From assembly GCA_029204225.1 (NCBI GenBank), contig CM055092.1, positions 78,378,527 to 78,442,526 of the forward strand: DNA of 64,000 bases. Reading direction: 5' to 3'. Within the stretch, counting starts at the first letter, position 1. Each line of letters begins with the position of its first letter. Both the position numbers and the translations under genes were made by a program. Shown here piece by piece: positions 23,587 through 34,481 of this stretch. The DNA comes from Diphasiastrum complanatum (lineage: Eukaryota > Streptophyta > Lycopodiopsida > Lycopodiales > Lycopodiaceae). Below the pieces are notes generated by a model. The model saw nothing but the letters and a program-made list of their open reading frames with translations. It made no database searches and had not been told where the DNA came from.

Positions 23587-23760
23587 ATGGAGAGCGACAC
23601 GGATAATGAGACAGATTTGAGTGATTTTAAAGAGGATGAGTTTGCACGTGCATCAGTTTTCTTGTCTGTGTCAGGCAGCACTGACAATGGACCTGCAGAG
23701 AGGTTAAAGCCGCACGAAGTGTTGTCAGTTTCGAGCCTTTATGGTCATGAAGTTTTTTGA
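23587..23760 (+). pseudogene. Truncated exon 1 copy
   Basis: The ATG and the first ~42 codons (MESDTDNETDLSDFKEDEF...) match exon 1 at 8598, including the acidic start. The frame then crosses a deletion into intron-derived sequence and stops. It could still act as a second translation start, but gives only a short acidic peptide. Confidence 0.75.
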
Positions 23761-23864
23761 TTGTGGACCATCTATGATTTTAAATTATGTTCACAAAGTA
23801 ACTATTGCTTTATGTTTTCGGATTGTGGAAGTCTTTGATGTGTTATACTGTTATGTTCTTGCAG

Positions 23865-23941
23865 GCATCGGATTTAGATATTGAGGTCAGTGATCTCAGA
23901 CAGAAAATCTTGGAGCTTGAAAAGTCCTTGGCCGAAACAAG
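23865..23941 (+). pseudogene. Exon 2 copy, block 2
   Basis: 77 nt, intact CTTGCAG acceptor and GGTTAGT donor; encodes ASDLDIEVSDLRQKILELEK and four more residues ending in R. Open and in phase with the exon 3 copy. Confidence 0.7.
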
Positions 23942-24528
23942 GTTAGTAGGGGAAAGTTTTTGATAACTTTATAGTACGAATATTGTTCTTGACCTAATTT
24001 GTAACACGGAACAGATTTGACCAAATTGGATTGTCAAATTTCAGAAAGACCAAATAGAGTCTTGCTTTGGAAAACTCCATTCTTCTTCGCTTTCTAAGCC
24101 TAGTTACAATGAATCTCGATCGGAACCTTTTTGAATCTTTCGGATTGAATGTAGATTTGAAACTTGTGTGGATAAGTTTGCAGTCTTAGCATTCAATGCA
24201 TTTTTTGGAAGCTAGGGAATGTGTGAGAGTTAATGTTTCTGGTGTGGGAAATTGTGCTAAAGACAGATCATCTTTGCTATGTTCTACATGAATTGTATGC
24301 TTTTGATACTTTGCTAGATTCAAATTCTACTAATTTCTCGATTCGAAACTAGTTGTACTATGTTTCTAAGTGTGCCAATTTTGAATCATAATTCTTAGCT
24401 GCTTTCTAATCTGAATATGTATGGTGAAGAATTCTGCAGACCCAGTTAATAATGAGCTGTGATTTAGTAGAATCTAAAATAAATTCCCTCATCCTAGTCT
24501 TAATTGAACTTGATGGGCTTGTGTGCAG

Positions 24529-24619
24529 ACTAGAAGCTGATAAGCTGAGGTTCTTATCAAATACGCAAGCCAAAGATTTGTCTGAGAAAGCTGCATATGT
24601 TGAAGAAGTTGAACAAAAA
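24529..24619 (+). pseudogene. Exon 3 copy, block 2
   Basis: 91 nt, acceptor GTGTGCAG and donor GTAAGG intact; encodes LEADKLRFLSNTQAKDLSEK followed by AAYVEEVEQK. Open. Confidence 0.7.
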
Positions 24620-24794
24620 GTAAGGCATGCTGACATGCAATTTACTCTATCAACCGTGACTTCTAGAGACAAACACTTGTGTGGTGCTGATGGATAAACA
24701 TTCTTACCAGATGATGAAATATTTAGATAAGGAAAACTCTGCAAGTTATGACGACGTGTTCTTTTATTTGTTGACATTGAGATCCTCTTAACAG

Positions 24795-24898
24795 AAATAT
24801 CTGCACTTAAAAAGGTAGTCAGATGGAAAGATGCTGCAAGGGATGAAGCTAATGCTCATATTCCTGTTTTAAAGGAAGTTAAAAATTGGAATGAAGAG
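24795..24898 (+). pseudogene. Exon 4 copy, block 2
   Basis: 104 nt after TTAACAG, ending before GTATCAC; read with one carried-over G it is open: E-ISALKKVVRWKDAARDEANA and on to NEE. It needs an upstream exon ending in phase 1, whereas exon 3 ends in phase 0, so a short extra exon between them is required or the copy is unused. Confidence 0.6.
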
Positions 24899-25462
24899 GT
24901 ATCACTGAAGCAATGTTAATATATATCACACTAGTCCTTTCAGGCAACGAGCTTGAAATCTAGAAAACACTGTTTCTAGCTTGAACTGAGCTATTAATGA
25001 CCTTACCCCACTGCTAGAAGGCCCTATACTGCCAATTATGGAACTGTCAAATCAAGATTTGCATTAAGGGCAGTCGCATTGTTCAAATTGAATCTATAGC
25101 TGCTAGCAATGCTACTGTCCCTACATGTATGGTTGCAACTTGCGAGGGTATGTCCATCTGTACGTATGCCTGTGGGGTGACATATATGTCTATTTTGCCG
25201 CCCTGCTCTTTCAGAACTCAAATTCAACAAGTAGATTGTTCATATTCAAGTTGGTGACAAAGAGTTCTGCAGGAGTTTACGATGTAATGTTTGAGACTAG
25301 AGTCTGAATTTTTGTCAGTTTAGAGCCTTTATGGTCACGAATTTATTTGAAGTGGACCATTTACCAAATTCTGGATTTCAGATTATGTTTACAAAGTAAC
25401 TATTGCTGTATGTTTTCGGATTGTGGAAGTCTTTGATTTGTTATACTGTTATGTCCTTGCAG

Positions 25463-25539
25463 GCAGCAGCTTTAGATATTGAGGTGAACGATCTCGGACA
25501 GAAAGTCTTGGAGCTTGAGAAGTCCTTGGACGAAACAAG
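25463..25539 (+). pseudogene. Exon 2 copy, block 3
   Basis: 77 nt, splice sites intact; encodes AAALDIEVNDLGQKVLELEK and on to DETR. Open. Confidence 0.7.
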
Positions 25540-25797
25540 GTTAGTACGAATATTTTTGTTGACCTAATTTCTAACACGGAACAGATTCGACCAAATTGGA
25601 TTGTCAAAATTTCACAAAGACAAAAGGCCCACTTTGTAAAACTTCATTCTTCTTCGTTTTCTAAGCCTAGTTACAATGAATCTCGATCCAAATGGTTCAG
25701 AACCTTTTTTGAATCTTTCCGATTTAATGTAGAATTGAATTGTTTGGATAAGCTTTCAATCTAAGCATTCAATGCATTTTAGGGAATGTATGAGAGG

Positions 25798-26241
25798 CAT
25801 AGAACCCACGGTTTTCAGAACTGTGGGGTGAACCATACCACGGTTTATGAACCGTGGTACGGTTCCTCTAATTAATTAATTAATTAATTAATTGATAGAT
25901 TAATTTCCATTTCCCCCCCAAAACCCCTCCCAAGGCATTTTTGGTCCTCATTTTACAGAAATCACAAATGGTCCTCAGATTTCATAGATGCAAATGATTT
26001 CACAGATTTCACAGATTTTTGGCATTACACAGATTCAAATGATTTCACAGATTTCACAGATTCTTTTGGCCTTTTGTTTGCATATTTTTGGGCTATTTTT
26101 GGGGGTGGGAAACTAAAAAATTAATTAATTAATTAATTGGACGGTTCACCTTGGTTCAGCCTTAAATTTTTGGTGACCCATACGGTACACTGTACGGTTC
26201 TGAGAACTGTGGTGAACCGTCCACGGTTCTCAAATTCTATG
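25798..26241. mobile_element. 444-bp inverted-repeat element
   Basis: Ends CATAGAA / TTCTATG; the outer ~90 bp on each side form an imperfect inverted repeat built from ACGGTT, GTGAACC and AGAACTGTGG words, with (TTAA)n tracts inside each arm (about 25871-25903 and 26119-26138). The flanks are ATGAGAGG (25790-25797) and GTGAGAGG (26242-26249); the uninterrupted copies elsewhere in the locus show a single such site, so this is a 7-8 bp target duplication, as made by hAT-type transposases. No coding capacity. Confidence 0.8.
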
Positions 26242-26579
26242 GTGAGAGGTAACGTTTCTGTGGTGGGAAATTGTGCTAAAGACACGTCATTTTTGCTATT
26301 TCCTACATGAATTGTATGCTTTTGTTACTTTACTAGATTCAAACTCTCCTAATTTCTTTTACAGTTCCAAAATTCTGGGCAATTCTCGATTCGCAACTAG
26401 TTGTATTGTCCCTAAGTGTGCCAACTTTGAATCGTAATTCTTTGCTGCTTTGTAATCTGAATATGTATCCTGAAGTGAAGAATTTTGCAGACCCATCTAG
26501 TAGTGAGTTGTTATCTAGTAGAATCTAAAATAAATTCCCTCATCCTAGTCTTAATTGAACTTGATGTGCTTGTGTGCAG

Positions 26580-26670
26580 ATCAGAAGCTGATAAGCTGAG
26601 GTTCTTATCAAATACGCATGCCAAAGATTTGTCTGAGAAAGCTGCATATGTTGAAGAAGTTGAACAAAAA
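26580..26670 (+). pseudogene. Exon 3 copy, block 3
   Basis: 91 nt with intact splice sites; encodes SEADKLRFLSNTHAKDLSEK followed by AAYVEEVEQK. Open. The copia element sits 57 bp downstream of its donor. Confidence 0.7.
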
Positions 26671-26727
26671 GTAAGGCATGCTGAGATGCATCAATCGTGA
26701 CTTCTAGAGACAAGCGCTGGTGTGGTG

Positions 26728-27123
26728 TGTTAGGAATTAATGTTTATTTGATACATCTTAGTGTGAGTATGGCCATGCATGTGTCCTATTATAGGGGCCA
26801 TTACTATTTTTAGTAAGTTGTGTTATAGGGGGTGACTACTATTCATAGTAAGTTGTTTTTCTTTACTCATGCATGTAGGTGGGCACACTATTACTAGATT
26901 AGGATTTGTTTTACTACTTAGAAACTCATCTTAGGTCTTTGCCCAATATCTTAGGTCTTTGCCCAATATAGGTAGTAATATTAGCAAATAGCTTTTTGTG
27001 TTTTGCTATTTGTCTTGCTCAATTCTTCTATAATCTGAATGCTCTTTAATCTCTATGCTTGGTTTGTGTGTGTGCTAGTAGGACTAGTAACTCCATCTAG
27101 AATTTGTATGACAAATTCTGACA
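26728..27123 (+). repeat. 5' LTR of the copia element (396 bp)
   Basis: Compared with the 3' LTR it carries a ~20-bp tandem duplication (ATCTTAGGTCTTTGCCCAAT) and lacks about 75 bp that in the 3' copy hold the TATATATG promoter-like run. It is therefore probably transcriptionally weakened. Confidence 0.85.
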
Positions 27124-27138
27124 TGGTATCAAAGCAGG
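27124..27138 (+). promoter_or_regulatory. Primer-binding site of the copia element
   Basis: TGGTATCAAAGCAGG directly follows the LTR; this is the initiator-Met tRNA complement seen in most plant copia elements. Confidence 0.85.
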
Positions 27139-27700
27139 CTTTGTGACCGTGGAGCTGTCAAGATCCGAAGATTAGAGAGAGAGTTTACTTTTGCAGGTTT
27201 GCAAGAAGATGAGTGGATCGCTCGCTGGCTATAGTTGTGTGTTGGATTGCTGATTGCATGTTGATCACTTTGCTGGAATCAGATCTGTTGGAACGTTGAT
27301 ATAGTGTTTGCTGTCTCAGATCGCTGTCTACAGGTTGATTGTTGCCTGACTGTCCCCTGGAACTGCAGATTGTTTGCCAGCTGACAGCCACAAAGCGCTG
27401 TTTCTGACCTGATTGCTGCTAGTTGTCAGAATTGCAGACCTACTCTTCGCTGTTAGTACGCTGTCTATTGAAGTTTCTGATCGCTAGAAACAGACAGACT
27501 GTTGGAGAAAAACAGGTTGATTACTTCTGGAACAGATCTACAGGGCCTAATCTACTGAATTAGGCTGATTGCTGATTGGAAGGAATCAGATCAGGTTACA
27601 AGTTATACAAGACAAATTTCTAAAGTCTGAAAAGATACTGATTGTTGAGAAAGCAGGCTATAAAGATTAGATTGCTAAGAATTGTTACGGATTAGAACAA

Positions 27701-28005
27701 TGGTAGGATTGAACGATGTTGTATTGTCTGAGTCTAGCAAGCTAGATGGAACGAACTACAACATATGGAAGTTCAAGATGCAAAATATTCTTCAAGATCG
27801 AGAATATTGGGAAATTGTCACAGGTGTCAAGATATCTCCTAACATATAAGGAGGTGCGATCGTATGAGAGATGTAGAAGAAAAGCTCATCATATCATCAA
27901 CTTGTTAGTTAGAGATATGATCATACCTCATATCAAAGATGCTGTTGGACCCAAGAAGGCTTGGAATAAAGTTGGGAGACAACTACACATGATATAAAGG
28001 GAGTT
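27701..28005 (+). pseudogene. Copia gag remnant
   Basis: Begins MVGLNDVVLSESSKLDGTNY followed by NIWKFKMQNIL, the standard copia gag start (KLDG.NY..WK..M...L). A second frame continues with DMIIPHIKDAVGPKKAW. It is broken by a frameshift near 27800 and ends early; the nucleocapsid zinc knuckle is missing. Confidence 0.75.
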
Positions 28006-28056
28006 GGAAAAGTATAGGTTCAACTATCTTCGGGAAAAATTGGAGACATAAAGGAC

Positions 28057-28490
28057 GTGCTTTATGTATTAGGAATTAAGAAAAACTTACTCTCAGTATC
28101 AGCTATTGCAAAGCAACACATGGTGGTGCAGTTTGATGAAGAGCGGTGTCTCATCAAGAAGAAAGATAATGTAGTAGCTGAGGACATACTTGCAGTGCAG
28201 TTGTACAAACTCAGGCTCAGGTGGTGGATCATCATGCAAGTGTTGCGGATATTGGATCAGTGAGTAAGTTATGGCATGAAAAGTTTGGACATCTGAATTA
28301 CAAAAGTCTACAAGTCTTGAGAAAATACAACATGGTTATAGGTTTACCTCAAGTTGTTATTTATCACAAGGTTTGTGAAGGCTGTGTTTTAGGCAAGCAT
28401 CATATAAAGAAATTTTCGTCTAGTGCATTCAGGGCGAAAAATGTTCTAGAACTTGCTCATACAGATTTGTGTGGTCCTATGAGAACTTAG
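28057..28490 (+). pseudogene. Copia protease tail and pre-integrase zinc domain
   Basis: VLYVLGIKKNLLSVSAIAKQ and the following V.F.EERCLIKKK belong to the end of the copia protease region; the next frame gives LWHEKFGHLNYKSL...CEGCVLGKH, i.e. the H-H-C-C zinc site, then AHTDLCGPM at the integrase start. The active-site DSG/DTG of the protease is absent. Confidence 0.75.
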
Positions 28491-28496
28491 TCTTAT

Positions 28497-28953
28497 GGGG
28501 GAGCAAGTTACTTCATGGTGTTTGTGACTATTTTAGGAAGACATGGATCTATCTTCTCAAGAATAAGGGTGAAACGTTCAAGTATTTCACATGGTTTAAG
28601 ACACAGGTGGAGAAAGAAACAGATAGACAAATCAAGATACTCCGCTTGGACAAAGGGGGACAGTATATTTCTACAAAATTTCAGGTGTTTTGCAAGGATC
28701 ATGGTATAAAGAGACAATTTGCAAACACGGACAAGCCTCAACAAAATGGAGTTGCGGAAAGAAAGAACCGGTCTATAGTGGAAATTGCGAGGAGTACGCT
28801 CAAGAGTAAAAATCTTCCAAATATGTTTTCGGGGGAAGCAGCTAGGACGGTGGTTTATCTATTGAATTGAAGTCCTACAAAGGTTGTTCAACAAATGGAT
28901 GTGAAGAGTGCATTCTTGAATGGATTTCTAGAGGAGGAAGTCTACATGGAGCA
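28497..28953 (+). pseudogene. Copia integrase core fused to RT start
   Basis: MVFVDYFRKTWIY is read in the shifted frame, then TDRQIKILRLDKGGQYIS (core D), NTDKPQQNGVAERKNR (core E region). At 28870 a stop is followed at once by QQMDVKSAFLNGFLEEEVYM of the reverse transcriptase, so roughly the last third of integrase and the first part of RT are deleted. The RT is then cut by the gypsy LTR at 28954. Confidence 0.8.
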
Positions 28954-29433
28954 TGTCACGAGCAAGTCTCTCCAAGCTCGTGAATCCTAGAAGGCCGGTG
29001 TATCGAATGAACCTCCCAACCGTAGGCACCCCCTCTTCGATTCCTTCTACTTGCTATTCCTGTCAACTGGCACATGGCATCCACCTGTGGGTGATCAGTC
29101 CACTTGGCATGCATGACCCTTGTGACCTGTGAATACTAAGTGACTCATAGGGTACCACCCCCATGCCCTGCCAAAGACCTGTGACCCGCTAGGTCACCCC
29201 GACTACTTGCCGGCTAGCATCTCGTAACTGACGGCTACGATCCTGACGATCATTAATCACCGCATCTCTGACAGCTTGTCAGGCGGTTACACTGGGTCAC
29301 TGCTTGTGATGCACCGGTCCCAGCTTGGGACAAATGTCCTTGTGGGTCACCGACCCTTGCCAATACTAGGCCTCAGGCCCTCTTGTAACCGGCCGTGCCG
29401 AGATCATGATAGAGCCGTAATTGGGCTCTAACA
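28954..29433 (-). repeat. 3' LTR of the gypsy chromovirus (480 bp)
   Basis: TGTCACGAGC at the left end and GGGCTCTAACA at the right end give TG..CA termini; the minus-strand polypurine tract AGAAGAGGGGAGCAT lies directly outside it. GC-rich, with several AGGTCAC and GGTCAC words. Confidence 0.8.
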
Positions 29434-29439
29434 ATGCTC

Positions 29440-30569
29440 CCCTCTTCTGTCAAGTCATCGGTCCTTGATGACAAACTCTGGGTAAGACTTTTGTAATGCC
29501 TAGTGAGTCGCCCAGGTAGCATTAGATAAAGGATGCCCTTTCCAAGCTACTAGATATTCCTAAAAAGGACGATTCCTCAATTGTCGTTCCCTTCAATCTA
29601 GGACTCTTTCTGGCCCATGACCTGTGGTGTCGTTCACCTCTAGAGACACTAGACCTTCCACCAGACTATCGCCATCATGCAAACATTTCTTCAATTTGCC
29701 AACATGAAATATTGGATGCACCTTGCATCCCACAGGTAGCTGTAGCTTATAACCTTGGCTCACCTTCTTAATAAATAACCATGGCCCACAATACCTAGGA
29801 GATAACTTGGTGCACCTTCTTGTGCGTAGCACCTTTGACTTCGAAGGGACTAGTAAATACACCCAATCTCCTTTCTCAAATTCTCAATAAGTATGGTTCT
29901 CACGTGTATAACTCTCTGCCCTAGCTACAGCCTTGGACAAGTTATCTTGTGCCTTCTCTAGCTTCTGCTGTATCTGAGTCATAAACTCTACAACACTAGT
30001 ACCCTATGCGGAATACCTATGATTGTAGGACTGAGTGGCCTGAAACCATAATTGAGCTTAAATGGACTCAATCCAGTGGACGCATGTCTCTTATCATTGT
30101 ACGCGAATTCCAATAGCAATAAATGCTTTACCCAGTCTGTTTGCATACTACTAACATATGCCCTAAGCATATCTTCCAAGATCATGTTCACTCGCTTTGC
30201 CGGATCATCTGTCTAAGGATGCTCAGAGCTACTCATTTGCAATTGTGTTCCCAGCTTGGCGAACACCTCAATTCAGAAATTTCCCATAAACTTGGGATCC
30301 CTGTTAGACACAATAGACTTCGGAAGGCCATGCAACCTGACAATATTCTGAATAAACAACTCAACAACTTGCGGAGCTGTGACCTTCTTGGTCGTTGCGA
30401 TGAAGTGAGCCATCTTGGAAAACTTGTCTACCACTACCATAACAATCCCTTCTGGGTCTTGGGTAGCCCAACCATAAAATCCATAGAGATGCTTTCCCAC
30501 CTTCCTGTAGGTATCTCAAGTGGATGTAGCAAGCCCGAAGGACTTACTCTCTTGGCCTTGTTCACTTGA
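29440..30569 (-). pseudogene. Gypsy integrase and chromodomain
   Basis: Blocks read include [48 protein letters not shown], then LLLLEFAYNDKRHASTGLSPF, then KLSPRYCGPW...HPIFHVGKLKKCL and finally YLVAWKGHPLSNATW, which is the chromodomain core (aromatic cage region). The core D and E residues are carried on different frames. Chromodomain integrases direct insertion toward heterochromatic marks. Inactive through stops and frameshifts. Confidence 0.8.
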
Positions 30570-31430
30570 CAAGCTCTGCAACGCTGGACGTACTCTCGGC
30601 CACTTCTCAACCGAAATACCCTTAGTTGTCACTACGTGACCCAAATACTCGACTCGAGTCTTACACAACTCCGTCTTCTGAGCATTGACATACAAGGCAG
30701 AAGCTTGTAACTTACCAAATACGGTCTTGAGATGAATCTCATGCTCCTCAACTGCTTTACTAAAAACTAACATATCGTCAATAAAATTGACGACAAACTT
30801 ACCCATATAGTCTCGCAAGACATCGTTCATGAGCATCATGAACGTGGCTGGTGCATTGGTTAACCCAAATGGCATAACCAAAAACTCATAATGTTCGAAA
30901 CGGGTTCGGAAGGCCGTCTTCTGGACGTCTTCATCTCGAATCCATATTTGATGGTATCCACTTTTGAGATCTATCTTACTGAAAATGGTGGCACCTTGCA
31001 ACGATTTCAGTAGATCATCAAGCCTGGGCATCAAATATCTGTGCTTTACGGTGATCTTATTCAATCCTCTGTAATACACCCACATCCGAAAACTACCATC
31101 CTTTTTCATAGGAGAGGCGAAGGGTGAATAACTAGGATGGATATACCCCAGCTTGAGATACTCCTCCAGCATCCTTCTGACTTCCTCTTCCTCTTTTAGG
31201 CTCATCCTATAAGGAGGCCTACGTACTAGACTTGCTCCTGGAACAAGCTCAATACGATGGTCAACGTTCCGACTAGGCGACAATCCCTCTAGCATATTAC
31301 TAATTAGCACATGTTTAAACTGAGTGTGGATGGACTTCTCCAACTCACTTGGTTGGCTCACATCTTGGCTGTAACGAAAAAACATGTGCACTGGGGGATG
31401 CAGATGTAAATGAAGTTTCTTATGGTTCAT
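30516..31430 (-). pseudogene. Gypsy reverse transcriptase (304 codons open)
   Basis: A long open frame with RT motifs: PPYRMSLKEEEE, KKDGSFRMWVYYRGLN, IFSKIDLKSGYHQI, MPFGLTNAPATF, FIDDMLVFS (active site, F for the usual Y), and YLGHVVTTKGI. The frame then fuses to integrase-proximal sequence; the RNase H domain expected here is missing. Confidence 0.8.
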
Positions 31431-31509
31431 TAGTGAGTGTGCTTATTTGATTATTACAAAAACGAGAATCAAAACTGGAATCAACATTCCAATAACACAA
31501 CCACAAATA

Positions 31510-32400
31510 CTAAATCTCCATTCTCTTTATTTGCATACAATTAATAAGAGGACCCTCAACAAGTGGTCTCTCCCCCTTTAAGATATGAGACATACCCTCA
31601 TGCTCGAACTTATACACATGTGACTTAAAATCTATAGTGGGCTGCTTACTTGCATGCCACCGCTTACCAAGTACAATTTCAAACTTAGCTAGTTTAGTAA
31701 TTTCAAAGTCTAACTTCTCGGTATACGTCTGAATAGACAAAGACGCCCGAGAGACTCTTTCATCCCAAACCTCTGTTCCCTTACCATCTGGCATCTCAAC
31801 AGTATACCGGTAATCAGATGGAACAATAGCTAAGCGAAACTTCCTCACCACGCGAGAATCGATAATATTATGCGAGGAACCTGTGTCAAATAAGACAAGC
31901 ACGTCATGACCTTCCAGCTTCCCCCTCATACGTATCAGTTCACTATCTGGAAACTGATAAGCTTCACGTGCCTTGGTAGACAAATAACAAACTGGTGCCT
32001 CTGGAACAAGCTTTTGCACCGAAATAGTCATGACAAGACGAGTGTCCTCATCGTCACTTACCAACAAGTCATCCAAAATTTCCTCATCCTTGCCCTCATC
32101 TTGACGTTGTTGTAAAACATGGAGCTTCTTGCCCGTGCATCGAGGACAATCTTTGAAAAGATGCTTGCCAAGACAGAAAAACCATAATCCATCTTGCTTG
32201 GCCTTTTCCTTTTGCTTTGGACTAAGGGGAGACTTGTCGTAAGCACGATGAGCCATAGGAGATGTCGATTTCCGCTTCAACGTCTGCTGCATCTGGATAG
32301 GATCCTTTTGCGAAAAGCCTTTCTGACCAGCTTGGCCAGACTTTTGCGAACCCTTCTTCTGGGGCCAGCTGGGCGCTCCAGATTTAGCCTTGGTGCGCAC
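31510..32400 (-). pseudogene. Gypsy gag C-terminus and aspartic protease (296 codons open)
   Basis: A Lys/Gln/Ser-rich nucleocapsid part is followed by a degenerate knuckle (FFCLGKHLFKDCP, first Cys and Gly positions altered) and the retropepsin active site LFDTGSSHNII. Downstream MPDGKGTEVW and FEIVLGKRWH match the usual V.LG..WL flap-side block. Confidence 0.8.
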
Positions 32401-33032
32401 ATTACCTTCAAAGTTGCATCCGTCGCACGCACATGCTCATGTGGAGGAATGAACTGGGCTCTAAAAGCCCGCTTGAAATCAATCCAGGTGGATGGAGCTT
32501 GATTAGACTTCAACAACTTGCGCCACCACCTGTCAGCAAAATCAGTGAAATGGTAAGCAACTTTGCGGACCCGCCAACCCTCATCAGTTGGGGCCCGCTT
32601 CAAATCAAAATATTCCTCCCACTTATGCAACCACTGATCTACTATATCATTAGTGTGTTGGGGAGCGTTTCCTGTGAAACAGGTAGGCTTAATATCTTTG
32701 TCTTCTGGGTAGGGTGGAGGTAACACAGGACGAACAACAGAAGACGGAAATGAATAAGGATAAGGTGGAGCATGCTATGAGGAGGACGCATAACCACCAA
32801 CTACATAGGAGAGCATCCCTCGCGTCTTTGCGATGGTCTTCTCCACACTATCCATGCGAGCTTGCACAGAAGTGGAAACACCAGCAGGCGAACTAGCAGC
32901 CACTGTAGGCGGGTTACGGTCAGGGCTAAGCATAGGTGGTGGTGATTGGAGGGCAACAGGAGGGCTAAGCGGAATATCAACTCTATCATCTTCCATTATG
33001 AACAAAAAGACAGCACAAAAACACCCAAACAA
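32277..33032 (-). pseudogene. Gypsy gag N-terminus
   Basis: Starts MEDDRVDIPLSPPVALQSPP with a Pro-rich leader, a stop near 32775, then WLHKWEEYFDLKRAP, RWWRKLLKSNQAPSTWIDF and FRAQFIPP, the retrotransposon gag helical core. Confidence 0.75.
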
Positions 33033-33364
33033 AAATTGTACTAAGTGACAACCGTAAAAGTAAATGTGAACAATGCTTCAAGAAAAAACACTACAGTAAG
33101 GAAACAAAGGAGTGAGTGCTCCCTGGTAATAGAAGGCTAATTGGAACTGGAAAAGTTGCTTGAGGGCTGCAAATTCACAATTTGACAACTCTTGTCGGTG
33201 GCTGCAGCAACACCCCACTGTTTTTGCCTCCAAAATCCAGCAGAAATAGTGCTGAGATCCTAATTCTGATTGGGATAGATCTGTGCTGGATCTACAGGAA
33301 AAACTCCCACGTTTTGTTTGCACAAACAGTGCCAAAAGTGTTGTGGGAGGGCGCTGACGCTGCA

Positions 33365-34440
33365 CAGTTCTGTAGGACATTATATGGACTTAAGCAGGCA
33401 CCCAGGGCATGGTACACGAGGATTGACACATACTTTGAGGAGCTTGGCTTTTAGAGGAGTAGTTTGGAGCATACACTTTATGTTTTGATCAGGGATGGTC
33501 CTATTTGAATTGTAGTGATGTATGTGGATGACCTTGTTATTACAGAATCATAGCATAGTATGATTCAGGGCATCAAGAAAGATCTCTCTTCGGAGTTTGA
33601 CATGAAAGATCTTGGTTCACTACAATTATTTTTTGGGATTGAGGTATGGAGAGTAGCACAAGGGCTATTTATTTCTCAATCTAAGTAGGCTCATGAACTT
33701 CTTGAAAAATTAAAAATATTAGAGTGTAAGCCTATTTGTACATATGATGGTGGACGTAAGCTTACTAAAGCTGAGCAGGATTAGGATGTAAATGAGACGT
33801 TATATAGAAAGCATGTTGGAAGCTTAATCTATTTAACTACTACAAGACCAGATATTACTTATGCTGTGAGTATGGTTAGTCAGTTTATGGCTAAGCCTAA
33901 GCAGATTCATTGGAGAGCTGCTAAGCGGATACTTAGATATATCCAAGATACTTTGAGATTTGGTATTTTCTATGGAAGACAAGATGATTTGAAGTTACAG
34001 GGATATGTGGATACTGATTGGGCTGGAGATGCGGAAGACCGGAGATTTACTACAGGTTATATTTTTAATCTTGATTCTAGTGCTCTCTCTTGGAGTTCAA
34101 AGAATCAGCATACTATTGCATTATCATCCATAGAGGCAGAATACCAAGCTACTACGAGTGCGGCAAGTGAAGCAATATGGTTACGAAGGATTCTACATGA
34201 TCTACATATGGTACAAGATTCACCTACGGTACTTCAGTGTGACAATCAGAGTTGTATTAAATTGGCAAAAAATCCGGTTTTTTCACAGCAAGACAAAGCA
34301 CATTGAAGTACAACAACACTTCGTCAGAGAGAAGATTTAGAGTGGTGAAGTGGAGCTTATCTATTGTCCTACGGAAGAGCAAGTTGCAAATATCTTTACC
34401 AAAGGACTTGGTAATGAAAATTATTAGAAGTTTAGAGAAC
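33365..34440 (+). pseudogene. Copia RT C-terminus and RNase H
   Basis: Resumes at LYGLKQAPRAWYTRID, then MYVDDLVI (RT active site), LFFGIEV, GSLIYLTTTRPDITYAV, LRYIQDTLRFGIFY, DTDWAGDAEDRRFTTGY, LSSIEAEYQA..SAASEAIWL and the final LQCDNQSCIKLAKNPV of copia RNase H. Several stops interrupt the RT part; the RNase H frame 33866-34306 is open. Confidence 0.85.
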
Positions 34441-34481
34441 TTCTAGGAGTAATAGATAACAAAGTAAACATTAAGGGGGAG

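Larger units (their letters stand above)
23128..25050 (+). repeat. Duplicated host exon block 2
   Basis: From 23128 the sequence parallels 8435 onward, including the 5' flank, the 3' splice site before the ATG, the first codons of exon 1, then exons 2, 3 and 4 with their intron sequence. About 1.2 kb of exon 1 and following intron is missing relative to block 1: the join is at 23715, where sequence matching 8720 meets sequence matching 9946. Confidence 0.85.
25200..26727 (+). repeat. Duplicated host exon block 3, part before the copia insertion
   Basis: Intron and exon sequence parallel to 9860-10980 and to block 2. It carries the exon 2 and exon 3 copies and a 444-bp element, and is cut by the copia element at 26728; it resumes at 34929 and runs to about 35300. 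Confidence 0.85.
28954..33360 (-). mobile_element. Ty3/gypsy chromovirus nested in the copia RT
   Basis: Minus-strand order is gag (33032), zinc-knuckle/protease (32400), RT (31430), integrase (30550), chromodomain (29590), purine tract and one LTR (28954-29433). No matching LTR is found at the high-coordinate end; copia RT sequence (LYGLKQAPRAWY) resumes at about 33365. RNase H and the integrase zinc domain are deleted: RT sequence near 30620 runs directly into the integrase-side block (CRACQVNKA). Thus it is a defective copy. Confidence 0.85.

Noticed and set aside
30123-30569. Plus-strand 148-codon frame
   Set aside because: Antisense to the gypsy integrase, which has clear motifs on the minus strand.
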